Assembly: GCA_018662715.1 (NCBI GenBank)
Contig: JABJFP010000227.1
Coordinates: 1 to 11,239 of the forward strand
DNA from: Methanobacteriota archaeon
GTDB lineage: Archaea; Thermoplasmatota; Poseidoniia; Poseidoniales; Poseidoniaceae
Reading direction: 5' to 3'
DNA length: 11,239 nucleotides
Part shown: one piece after another, positions 1-11,239 of the stretch
Position numbering within the stretch: position 1 is the stretch's first letter
Layout of the letters: every line of letters begins with the position of its first letter
Position numbers and translations under genes: made by a program
Notes under the pieces: model-generated
What the model was told of the DNA's origin: nothing
The model's input: the letters and a program-made list of their open reading frames with translations, nothing else
Databases searched by the model: none

Positions 1-1
1 A

Positions 2-955
2 CATATTGAACAACTTGGGATGTGGACTGCAAACACCAGCCAAGGTATTCTTCAGAGCCGAGACAAATTACACGCATCACAAATTTTAGCTCGCAATCGC
101 ATTCCAATTCCCCGAACGGTGTATGTCCGTGACATTTTGGATGTGGATCAAGCCATTGAGGCTGTTGGAGGGCTTCCGGTAGTTGTGAAAGTGACGCAAG
201 GGACGCAGGGCGAAGGTGTATTTTTGCGCCATACTGCTTTTGAAGTCCGTAATCTCGTCCAGGGCCTTCTTCTTACCGGAAAATCAGTTTTGGTTCAGGA
301 ATACATTGCCGAATCCCACGGGAAGGACATCCGTGCCTTAGTGGTTGGCGACCGAGTTGTGGCGTGTATGCGCCGAAGAGCGCGGGGGAGAGAATTCCGA
401 AGCAACTTCCATCTCAATGGAACGGTGGAGAATGTTGAACTGCCAGAGGGCTATGCTGAAGCGGCGTGCCGTGCTGCTCGCGTACTGGGATTGAATATCG
501 CTGGAGTGGATCTCCTCGAAGGAAATCATGGACCGCTGGTGCTTGAGGTAAACTCATCTCCGGGCCTTGAAGGTATTGAGAAAGCCAGTGGCGTCAATGT
601 AGCGGGTGCAATCATTGATTACATTATGGAAGATACTGCTTTTGGAGAAGTGGACCTTGACCAGTTGTTGAGAACCGTCCCCGGTTCCGGCGTTCTCTCA
701 CTTCAGTTGAGAAACCATCCCAAAATGGTCGGAAAGCGACTTCGCGAGGTATTTGCATCCATCCCAGTATTCGCACTATCTCGGGGCGACCGTTTGGTGT
801 GGAATCCCGATTCAGAGTTGCAACTTCGTTATGATGACGTATTGGTGTGTTACGGTGAACTTACCGAACTGCGTTCATCCCTTCGACAAGCGATGCTAGG
901 CGTTCCCAGGGAAGCACTGATGTTTGACGATAGCATGACTCAAAGTGAAGTTTGA
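2..955 (+). CDS. rimK: RimK-type ATP-grasp ligase with C-terminal TrkA-C-like domain (5' partial)
   Basis: This is the 3' part of an ATP-grasp amino-acid ligase of the RimK family, which uses ATP to join glutamate (or a similar amino acid) to a protein C-terminus or a cofactor. The frame is open to the left edge. The residues before the Met at 20 (HIEQLG) match the RimK region preceding the conserved RDKL motif, so that Met is internal and roughly 80 N-terminal residues lie outside the window. Numbering from that Met, I see the ATP-binding lysine and glycine-rich loop (VVVKVTQGTQGEG, 54-66), VQEYI (92-96), DIRALVVGD (103-111), FRSNFHLNG (126-134) and the metal ligands D164, E176 and N178 in GVDLL and LEVNSSPGLEGIE. 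E. coli RimK ends soon after this. Here about 90 more residues follow (225-292), with the pattern of a TrkA-C/RCK_C ligand-binding domain. Archaeal relatives include F420 and tetrahydromethanopterin glutamate ligases (CofF, MptN), so the substrate is uncertain. The family call is firm; the gene symbol is by resemblance. Confidence 0.88.
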   Translation, partial: HIEQLGMWTANTSQGILQSRDKLHASQILARNRIPIPRTVYVRDILDVDQAIEAVGGLPVVVKVTQGTQGEGVFLRHTAFEVRNLVQGLLLTGKSVLVQEYIAESHGKDIRALVVGDRVVACMRRRARGREFRSNFHLNGTVENVELPEGYAEAACRAARVLGLNIAGVDLLEGNHGPLVLEVNSSPGLEGIEKASGVNVAGAIIDYIMEDTAFGEVDLDQLLRTVPGSGVLSLQLRNHPKMVGKRLREVFASIPVFALSRGDRLVWNPDSELQLRYDDVLVCYGELTELRSSLRQAMLGVPREALMFDDSMTQSEV

Positions 956-1000
956 ACGTTCATTCCACATCCAACACTTTGGAAAAATGTAGGAAGAACG

Positions 1001-1008
1001 ATTAAATG
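1001..1008 (+). promoter_or_regulatory. possible TATA box for a leaderless transcript
   Basis: An AT-rich ATTAAATG element lies in the 74-bp gap before the SAP-domain gene. Its centre is about 26 bp upstream of the ATG at 1030, which is the usual distance from an archaeal TATA box to the transcription start. Transcription would then begin at or next to the start codon. No GGTG or GGAGG sequence precedes that ATG, which fits a leaderless message. The BRE position (GAACG just upstream) is unremarkable. This is inferred from spacing only. Confidence 0.35.
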
Positions 1009-1029
1009 GGCAAAATGTTAGCATGAGTC

Positions 1030-1779
1030 ATGGACTACGAGTCACTCACCCTTCTTGATTTGAAGAAACTCTGCAAGCAAAGGGGCCTCAAAATATCCGG
1101 AAGTAAAGACGATGTCGTCATTCGGTTGATGGAGGCTGATGAACTTCAAAGCGGAGCGCCTCAGCCTATCGTTTACCAACAGGGGGGTTTGGCTGGGCCG
1201 ATTCCATCCGTGCAGCAAATCATTATGCCTCAAAAAAGCAGCATGTACGAAACACTTGGAACGTTCATTATCCTCTACGCTTTGGTTCGGATTGGCTGGT
1301 CGATGCTGTGGACCCTCAACAACGACCAAATGATTGGATGGTTGTTGGCCCCCGTCGGCTTTCTAATTGGCATGGGATTTCTCGTTGGAGGAGTACTTAT
1401 TTATCAAGAATACAAAAATGGTATTTATCTTACAATGGGAGTATTAGTCCTATCAGGACTCCTCAGCGTTGCGTTCCACGCTGAAAATATGTCCGAGATG
1501 AATCCAGTCACGCTGGTTTGGGGTGATACTGCAATGTTCATGACGTCAATCATGTGCTCATTCTCCTGTCTCGCGATTGTAGGACTTCCTCTCCTACTTG
1601 GAGATGGAAACATGAAGCCGGGATGGCCGCCTTCACTTCAGCGAATTTTTGATGCAACTGGCGGTGGAAACAAGAAGAAACAGGTTTCATGTGGCAACTG
1701 CGGTGAAAAACTCAATGTTCCCAAAGACTATTCTGGAACCATCCAGTGTCCTGCATGTAAATCCAACATGAAGGTTTGA
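1030..1779 (+). CDS. SAP-domain, four-helix membrane protein with C-terminal zinc ribbon
   Basis: The function is unknown. The 249-residue product has three parts. Residues 3-37 (SLTLLDLKKLCKQRGL, then SGSKDDVVIRLM) are a good SAP motif, a helix-loop-helix fold best known for binding DNA. After a Gln/Pro-rich linker come four hydrophobic stretches that look like membrane helices, at about 75-96, 101-125, 131-149 and 167-191. The C-terminal tail after a KKK cluster holds a CxxC-CxxC zinc ribbon (C221, C224, C240, C243). With an even number of helices, both terminal domains should lie on the same side of the membrane; the lysines suggest the cytoplasm. The start at 1030 is chosen because the frame begins directly with the SAP motif, and ATGs at 1015 and 1023 are in other frames. 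The stop is one base from the stop of the convergent helicase gene. The design suggests a membrane-tethered nucleic-acid or protein-binding adaptor, which is inference. Confidence 0.85.
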   Translation: MDYESLTLLDLKKLCKQRGLKISGSKDDVVIRLMEADELQSGAPQPIVYQQGGLAGPIPSVQQIIMPQKSSMYETLGTFIILYALVRIGWSMLWTLNNDQMIGWLLAPVGFLIGMGFLVGGVLIYQEYKNGIYLTMGVLVLSGLLSVAFHAENMSEMNPVTLVWGDTAMFMTSIMCSFSCLAIVGLPLLLGDGNMKPGWPPSLQRIFDATGGGNKKKQVSCGNCGEKLNVPKDYSGTIQCPACKSNMKV

Positions 1780-1780
1780 T

Positions 1781-4700
1781 TCATCCCCAAAACCGACGCG
1801 TTCTAGCGTACTCAACCTCTGCTCGGTGAATGGCTTCAAGCAATCCTTCTTCATCACCTTGAGGTACTTTTACAAGAAGGCGAATCGCAGTTGCTTCGCC
1901 AATTCCCCGACCCATGAGGCAAAGAATAGCTTCAAGACCCCGGTTAGCAACAATGCTTGCGTTTTTCATCATCCGGTCCTGTTCTTTTTGGTCCTCAGAA
2001 GCCACCCATTTCTCAAGCATTGGCTGTAACCCTTCTCGGGCACAGGCAAGCATTTTTCCTTTGCATTTAAGACATGTATCCGCCTTATCTAACGAGGAAT
2101 AACGAGCAATACGGAATCGCCGAGTGGCGTGGCATTTCAAGCAACAGAGCACCGCCCTTTCGTTGGTCAAACGTAATTTCAGCCGTTCGCGCAGAGCAGC
2201 ATTGTCCCAATTTGGAAGCAACATATCGTCTTGGGTTCGATTCGACAGACCCAGTGGGCCAGTTGCAGTAATATGCAATTCCAACAATCCGGATTGAATC
2301 CCTTGCATTACGTCACTTGCCCCCCGAACATCCATACGCTCATGGAAGAGTTTGGAAAGGACTTCTTCCATGACTACAGTACCCCGGTATTTCCTTAGTA
2401 GTGCTTGAAGATTGATTCGTCGAGGATCTACTCCATGGCGAAGAATTCCGAATGTCTTTGCTACCTGCGCGAAGCGCCAACGAACCTGCCTTGAATTGGG
2501 CACGGTAATGCTCAGTAACTGTTCAATGGCGTCCGGTGGCGTTTCTGTGAGCCAAGAAACGATATCTTCCGGGCGAACACCGCTGGTTTGCAGTGCAATA
2601 CGAGTGGGTTCTGCAATGAGTCGCCCCCAATGCCCTGATTTGGTTGAAGCCATGGCTAACAAAAAGTGACCAAGTGCTTCGTTAATCTTAGAGCCTTGAC
2701 AGATATTGATGACCAAAGCATCATCGCGTTCCTCAATAGTGATCACTCGGTCAGTTGGAATTTGTTGTGTGGCTTCCATGTGAGATGAGATGACTTCAGC
2801 AAGCAGACTCATTCCTTCCGAATCCAACGGATAGTCCCGAAGCATTCCCTCTTGAGGAGAAATAAGTGAGAGGGGGTCAAATTCAGGAGGTTTTGGGGCA
2901 GGTAACAAGCCAAGGTCACTCGCAATCAAGTGACGTAAGTAACCAACGTCGCGAGCAACACCGGCGGGAACGGGTGGAAGTTCACCCAACCATTGAGGGG
3001 CTTTTGCGTGGTCGTTCACCGGTGCAACCAACAACTCGGATTGCTCTGGGTCAGCATCAACAATCATCCAAGTTCTTCCAGCGATAACGAAGCGTCTAGG
3101 AGTTCTATCTTCCTCCTCTCCTGAATCGTTCAAACTCAGTACGAAGGCCTCATCCACATTCCCTAGACTTCTGCGGGTGACGGCATCACGAACACGATAG
3201 GAACGCTTGTCTGGAATCATTGACAAGTGATGGGACACCCACTCTCGGGTTCTTCCTGCGGAAGAAAACCAACCGTCTTTGAATCGTTTTGGGACATCAA
3301 CCGTGCGACCGGTATACAAATCTGGGATTTCTTCATCTGGAACGGAATACAATGGAAGAGCATCCGGCAATGGGTTCTCTGTGTTTTCAGCGGCTTCTCT
3401 TGCGACTTCATATATCGCCTTAGGCCAGCGATACCAGGGCAATTCTTCTGGCTTTGGAATAAATCGGAGCACCCAGCGTTCTGCGAGTACCTGAAGAATC
3501 GCTTCGGTATCAGCACGGTTCCAACCCTCAAATTGTGTAGCGTTGGCTAACATTTCTGTAGCCTCATCAATGGGCACAGCCTTGAAACAATGGGCCATGA
3601 GGACCAGTTGATTTGCTGCAATGGTCCGAGGCCGATTACGCCACTCGACTGGTTCAATTTCTCCAAGCATCGCTCTACGTGCAATGACGGTTGATTCGCT
3701 GAGATGATCGGTATCCCACGAAAGAAGATGGCCTCGTCCTAACCCGCCGAGTCGGTGGTCTGCACGGCCAACTCGCTGCAACATTCGGTCAACCGATTTG
3801 GGAGAATGGAGCTGAACGATACGCCTCACGCTGCCAACATCAATTCCTAGTTCAAGGCTGGAAGTACAAACCAAGCCTGAAAGCGAACCGTCTCGGAGTT
3901 TATCTTCCATTTCTTGGCGCGTTTCTGCTGCCAAGGAACCGTGATGAACTCCAATGCTCAAATCGGGAGCCATTGCCTGGAGGCGAGTTGACAGGGTTTC
4001 TGCTTCGCTTCGGCTGTTGACGAAGACCAAGCATGGTGCTTCGTTTCGTAAAATCGTACATAATTGACGATAGCAAGCGTGTTGACGAGGACTCAACGTG
4101 AGGTCCATGCTACCAATTTCATCCTCTGGTAAAGGAGTGGTGGATTCCACTGTTAATTTGGTCTCTCTATGACCCATCGCAATGATGGCCTTACCTTTGT
4201 GAGGCGAAAGCCACTGGGCGACTTCATCAGGGTTCCCCACCGTTGCAGAGAGGCCTAAGCGTTGCAATGGAGCGCCTGTTAACGCTTCAAGGCGAGCTAA
4301 TCCAACGCTTAACTGCCATCCTCGTTCGGATGCTGCTAAATCGTGAACCTCATCGACAACAACGGCTTTGACCGTTTTGAGCATGGCCCTCAAATTCTTA
4401 CCGCTAAACATCAATTGGAAGGTTTCTGGAGTGGTAACCAGCAGGTGGGGTGGCTTTCGGGTCTGCTTGGTCCGTTGCGATTGCGAAGTATCTCCGTGAC
4501 GCACATCAACTTTGAGACCGACCGCTTCTGCAAGTTCACCTAACCGCCGGTCAATGTCTCGGTTCAACGCACGAAGTGGTGTAATATACAGAATGGAAAG
4601 AGGCTTCCATTCCTCTCGTAAACATCGGTCAAAAAGAGGTAAAATTCCAGCCATCGTCTTTCCCGAGCCGGTCGGGGCGATGATGATGCGGTCCTCTCCT

Positions 4701-4807
4701 TTCGCAAGTTCTGGTAGGACGAGGTTCTGAATGGGCGTTGGGTCCCACCCTTTCTCCTCTAGGGCGGTGGCCAAAAGTGGGTGCAGGTTGGAAAATACAC
4801 GAGACAT
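1781..4807 (-). CDS. lhr: Lhr-type DEAD/DEAH-box superfamily 2 helicase
   Basis: This is an ATP-dependent nucleic-acid helicase of the archaeal Lhr (large helicase-related) family. Members translocate on single strands and are implicated in DNA repair and in RNA or R-loop remodelling. Numbering from the ATG at 4807 (1008 residues), the motifs are: Q-motif-like TPIQ, Walker A APTGSGKT (44-51), TPLRALNRD, DEVH (152-155), SAT (187-189), LVFVNSRSEAE (260-270), TSSLELGID (315-323) and QRVGRADHR (344-352). The Lhr-specific winged-helix and beta-rich region follows. Near the C-terminus is a four-cysteine putative zinc motif (C889, C892, C912, C915), then a helix-hairpin-helix-like GRGIG (966-970) and the typical Lhr ending YARTRRFW. 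An in-frame GTG at 4843 would add 12 residues. I prefer the ATG because GGTG sits 8 bases upstream and the protein then starts just before the conserved helicase N-terminus. All catalytic motifs look intact. The gene lies 94 bp downstream of the giant surface-protein gene with no evident promoter or T-rich terminator between, so read-through transcription is possible. Confidence 0.93.
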   Translation of the reverse strand: MSRVFSNLHPLLATALEEKGWDPTPIQNLVLPELAKGEDRIIIAPTGSGKTMAGILPLFDRCLREEWKPLSILYITPLRALNRDIDRRLGELAEAVGLKVDVRHGDTSQSQRTKQTRKPPHLLVTTPETFQLMFSGKNLRAMLKTVKAVVVDEVHDLAASERGWQLSVGLARLEALTGAPLQRLGLSATVGNPDEVAQWLSPHKGKAIIAMGHRETKLTVESTTPLPEDEIGSMDLTLSPRQHACYRQLCTILRNEAPCLVFVNSRSEAETLSTRLQAMAPDLSIGVHHGSLAAETRQEMEDKLRDGSLSGLVCTSSLELGIDVGSVRRIVQLHSPKSVDRMLQRVGRADHRLGGLGRGHLLSWDTDHLSESTVIARRAMLGEIEPVEWRNRPRTIAANQLVLMAHCFKAVPIDEATEMLANATQFEGWNRADTEAILQVLAERWVLRFIPKPEELPWYRWPKAIYEVAREAAENTENPLPDALPLYSVPDEEIPDLYTGRTVDVPKRFKDGWFSSAGRTREWVSHHLSMIPDKRSYRVRDAVTRRSLGNVDEAFVLSLNDSGEEEDRTPRRFVIAGRTWMIVDADPEQSELLVAPVNDHAKAPQWLGELPPVPAGVARDVGYLRHLIASDLGLLPAPKPPEFDPLSLISPQEGMLRDYPLDSEGMSLLAEVISSHMEATQQIPTDRVITIEERDDALVINICQGSKINEALGHFLLAMASTKSGHWGRLIAEPTRIALQTSGVRPEDIVSWLTETPPDAIEQLLSITVPNSRQVRWRFAQVAKTFGILRHGVDPRRINLQALLRKYRGTVVMEEVLSKLFHERMDVRGASDVMQGIQSGLLELHITATGPLGLSNRTQDDMLLPNWDNAALRERLKLRLTNERAVLCCLKCHATRRFRIARYSSLDKADTCLKCKGKMLACAREGLQPMLEKWVASEDQKEQDRMMKNASIVANRGLEAILCLMGRGIGEATAIRLLVKVPQGDEEGLLEAIHRAEVEYARTRRFWG

Positions 4808-4815
4808 ACTCTCCC

Positions 4816-4819
4816 CACC
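4816..4819 (-). promoter_or_regulatory. ribosome-binding site of the Lhr helicase
   Basis: On the minus strand GGTG (within GAGGGTGGGGAGAGT) stands 8 bases before the ATG at 4807. It pairs with the archaeal 16S anti-Shine-Dalgarno sequence and decides the start in favour of this ATG over the in-frame GTG at 4843, which has no spaced site. Confidence 0.5.
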
Positions 4820-4901
4820 CTCGTTGATTGTGGCAATGCCCACCCTTCTTGAGGATTTGGCTGATAGGTCAACACGCTGTTAGAACTGTTGAGACGAAGA
4901 T

Positions 4902-9974
<5,073 letters not shown>

Positions 9975-9979
9975 GATTT

Positions 9980-9993
9980 CCACCTACAGGTGG
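9980..9993 (-). promoter_or_regulatory. ribosome-binding site inside a perfect dyad at the giant-gene start
   Basis: On the minus strand the sequence CCACCTGTAGGTGG is an inverted repeat. As RNA it can fold into a five-base-pair stem with a UGUA loop. The 3' arm contains GGTG, which lies 6 bases before the ATG at 9974 and is the probable Shine-Dalgarno sequence of the giant surface-protein gene. The dyad could therefore hide the ribosome-binding site, or serve as a DNA operator near the transcription start. The inverted repeat is directly visible; its role is inferred. Confidence 0.55.
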
Positions 9994-10011
9994 TTCTCCA
10001 CTATTCGCATT

Positions 10012-10020
10012 GCATATGAA
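10012..10020 (-). promoter_or_regulatory. possible TATA box of the giant surface-protein gene
   Basis: On the minus strand TTCATATGC lies about 40 bases before the ATG at 9974. Transcription starting some 26 bases downstream of it would give a leader of about 16 bases, enough to hold the GGTG ribosome-binding site. No good BRE (purine-rich AAA) is seen upstream, so the call is weak. Confidence 0.3.
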
Positions 10021-10025
10021 GGATG

Positions 10026-10035
10026 CCCCTAGGGG
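10026..10035. promoter_or_regulatory. perfect palindrome CCCCTAGGGG in the divergent intergenic region
   Basis: This ten-base perfect palindrome lies 6 bp upstream of the putative TATA element of the giant gene, within the 150-bp region between two divergent genes. That is where an archaeal dimeric regulator or activator could bind. No known factor is assigned. A ten-base palindrome can arise by chance, but its G/C-only arms stand out from the local sequence. Confidence 0.35.
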
Positions 10036-10114
10036 TTACTTCCTTACCCGTCAGCGGCATGGTTCCAAGAAACGAAAACCGAGGGTTCAAGAGGCTACCC
10101 GCCATGGGTTAAAC

Positions 10115-10120
10115 AGGTGA
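10115..10120 (+). promoter_or_regulatory. ribosome-binding site of the small membrane protein
   Basis: AGGTGA ends 4 bases before the ATG at 10125 and matches six consecutive positions of the archaeal Shine-Dalgarno consensus, fixing this start. Confidence 0.65.
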
Positions 10121-10124
10121 GTCT

Positions 10125-10517
10125 ATGAGTGAAAAGAAATCCTTCCTCCCCCGCATGTGGGAATCCCAATATGGAAAGCAGTACGGAATTACTGCAATTG
10201 TTTCTGGTGCAAGCGGTGCTTTACTCGCAATTTGCGCATACCAACTCTTATTCTTGCAAGACCATTCCGAATGGAGCAAACACACTGGATTGGCATTGAC
10301 GCTCGGATTTGTTTCGACGATCATGTTTCTCTTGTCGTTTCCCGAATTTCTTAGATTCCGAGGACACATCAATACCCTCGAGGAAATCATGGAAATCCAA
10401 TCAACTGCTGAATTACGCCGCCAAAAGAACGACGGAGACCTCTCTGCTCAAATCCTTGGGGCAGGATATCTCGCTCAATGGAATGAATTCCTTGATAGCA
10501 GAGGCCTCCGCAGATAA
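10125..10517 (+). CDS. small two-helix membrane protein of unknown function
   Basis: I do not recognise this 130-residue protein. A basic N-terminus (MSEKKSFLPR) precedes two hydrophobic segments likely to span the membrane, at about 20-45 and 53-78, joined by a short polar loop (HSEWSK). The remaining 52 residues are hydrophilic and predicted helical, with a charged stretch (NTLEEIMEIQSTAELRRQKND) that could form a short coiled coil. Both termini would lie in the cytoplasm if the N-terminal lysines and arginine stay inside. A strong AGGTGA ribosome-binding site supports translation from this ATG. The signal peptidase gene starts 15 bp after its stop on the same strand, so the two are probably co-transcribed. 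A role in export or envelope assembly is suggested only by this neighbourhood. Confidence 0.75.
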   Translation: MSEKKSFLPRMWESQYGKQYGITAIVSGASGALLAICAYQLLFLQDHSEWSKHTGLALTLGFVSTIMFLLSFPEFLRFRGHINTLEEIMEIQSTAELRRQKNDGDLSAQILGAGYLAQWNEFLDSRGLRR

Positions 10518-10521
10518 GCAC

Positions 10522-10525
10522 GAGG
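10522..10525 (+). promoter_or_regulatory. weak ribosome-binding site of the signal peptidase
   Basis: GAGG, 7 bases before the ATG at 10533 in the 15-bp gap, is a plausible but short match to the Shine-Dalgarno consensus. It supports this start and translation from a shared message. Confidence 0.4.
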
Positions 10526-10532
10526 ACGACCA

Positions 10533-11239
10533 ATGTCAAGCCAAGACCCGTTCAAATCCTTGGTTCTGGAAATCGCTCTTGCAGTCGGCATGATTGCATG
10601 TTTGGTTCTAGCTCTTTTCATCCACACCGGCTCAATGCCGCCTCTTGTTGTGGTTGAATCAGAATCGATGATTCACGATGAAGATGGAGAAGTTGGTAGT
10701 ATTGATGCTGGAGATCTCATCTTAGTACACGATAACCCTGCAGATACCATCGTCACCTTTGCAGAAGCTTCCGATAGAAACCATCCGTCCTACGGATACG
10801 AGATGCATGGGATGGAGGGTGACGTCATCATCTACGCTAAGAACGGCGAAGATGGAACTCCAATCATCCATCGTGCAGTACTGAGAGCCGTTGCTGCAAC
10901 GACAACTGTCCCAGACCGGGGGGCAACGCCTCCGTGTCCTGCTGAAACATCGTATGACGAGGAACTCGTCGGGCCTGATGGAGAACCTGGCGCCTGTATT
11001 TGGACATGGACCGTCCCCGGAACTTCAGCCATCAATGTCAGTACAATCTCGATTCAATTTGACGGCGCAGATGCGGGCTTTTACGACTGCAAACGACCCG
11101 CTCATGGGAACGTTGAGTCCCACCTCGTGGTATGGGATTGGCGACCTGAGCACGAAGGAATACTCACCCTAGGAGATAACAACCAATGTTCAGTTGACCA
11201 AGGTGCTTCAGCCACCAATGGCTCAGCCGGTGTACACGG
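10533..11239 (+). CDS. signal peptidase I, archaeal Sec11 type (3' partial)
   Basis: This membrane serine protease (family S26) removes signal peptides from proteins exported by the Sec pathway, on the outer face of the membrane. The frame gives 235 residues before running off the window. A short cytoplasmic N-terminus is followed by one membrane helix (about 10-30). The nucleophile is S45 in SESM (43-46). H113 in PIIHRAV is the catalytic base typical of archaeal and ER Sec11 enzymes, where bacterial enzymes have Lys. D215 in LTLGDNNQ and D222 in SVDQG match the conserved acidic residues. Between His and Asp lies an unusually long segment of about 100 residues, with a beta-rich look (WTWTVPGTSAINVSTISIQF). 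Four cysteines (C135, C155, C186, C218) occur outside the membrane and could form disulfides. The enzyme is encoded beside a giant secreted protein with a clear AIA cleavage site, a likely but unproven substrate. The C-terminal end is not visible. Confidence 0.9.
   Translation, partial: MSSQDPFKSLVLEIALAVGMIACLVLALFIHTGSMPPLVVVESESMIHDEDGEVGSIDAGDLILVHDNPADTIVTFAEASDRNHPSYGYEMHGMEGDVIIYAKNGEDGTPIIHRAVLRAVAATTTVPDRGATPPCPAETSYDEELVGPDGEPGACIWTWTVPGTSAINVSTISIQFDGADAGFYDCKRPAHGNVESHLVVWDWRPEHEGILTLGDNNQCSVDQGASATNGSAGVH

Noticed and set aside
20..22. ATG at 20 as the real start of the RimK-like protein
   Set aside because: The frame is open to the window edge, and the preceding residues match the RimK region that is normally internal. 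Starting here would delete the N-terminal domain.
1015..1026. Tiny frame ATG TTA GCA TGA just upstream of the SAP protein, as a possible regulatory leader peptide
   Set aside because: Only three codons long, no ribosome-binding site, and probably upstream of the transcription start if the message is leaderless.
3227..3550. Overlapping open frames of about 105 residues on both strands inside the helicase gene
   Set aside because: They lie fully within the strongly supported helicase frame, show no recognisable motif, and look like products of codon bias.
4808..4843. GTG start at 4843 for the helicase
   Set aside because: No spaced ribosome-binding site precedes it and the 12 extra residues (Gly/Glu-rich) are not part of the Lhr core. 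The ATG at 4807 has GGTG at good spacing.
4869..4892. Inverted repeat TCAACA/TGTTGA between the giant gene and the helicase, as a terminator
   Set aside because: The stem is six pairs with a twelve-base loop and no T-rich tract follows on the transcribed strand. Archaeal terminators depend mainly on oligo-T.
10891..11172. Open frame of 93 residues within the signal peptidase gene
   Set aside because: The other frame carries the conserved catalytic Ser, His and Asp motifs in the right order, so this one is a shadow.

Overview
The window looks like a chromosomal segment of an uncultivated planktonic archaeon, most likely Marine Group II (Candidatus Poseidoniales) or a close Thermoplasmatota relative. 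I infer this from gene content, not from a marker gene. The evidence is an archaeal Lhr-type helicase with a C-terminal four-cysteine motif, a Sec11-type (Ser/His/Asp) signal peptidase, GGTG/AGGTGA ribosome-binding sites, one gene that looks leaderless, a SAP-domain membrane protein with a zinc ribbon, and a giant CARDB-containing surface protein with an aspartate tail. Coding density is very high. I see no tRNA, rRNA, CRISPR array, insertion sequence or other sign of recent transfer.

Layout. At the left edge (2-955, +) is the 3' part of a RimK-type ATP-grasp ligase with an appended TrkA-C/RCK_C-like domain. At 1030-1779 (+) is a small protein with a SAP motif, four membrane helices and a C-terminal zinc ribbon. 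It converges, with a single base between the stop codons, on an Lhr-type superfamily 2 helicase (1781-4807, -). Upstream of the helicase on the same strand is a 1690-residue secreted, membrane-anchored multidomain surface protein (4902-9974, -). A 150-bp divergent intergenic region (9975-10124) holds two perfect palindromes and separates it from a small two-helix membrane protein (10125-10517, +). That gene is followed 15 bp later by a signal peptidase I gene (10533-11239, +) that runs off the right edge.

How the genes may work together. The right half has a cell-envelope theme: a giant exported protein with a clear signal peptide is transcribed divergently from a small membrane protein and a signal peptidase that could process exported proteins. 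The signal peptidase carries an unusual extracytoplasmic insertion between its catalytic His and Asp. The helicase probably acts in DNA repair or RNA/DNA remodelling and is not obviously linked to the envelope genes. RimK-like ligases add glutamate or related amino acids to proteins or cofactors; the substrate here cannot be read from the sequence.

The most notable features are the RimK/TrkA-C fusion, the 13-Asp cytoplasmic tail encoded by a perfect hexanucleotide repeat, the start-site hairpin of the giant gene, and the insertion in the signal peptidase. None of these alone shows a new biological system.
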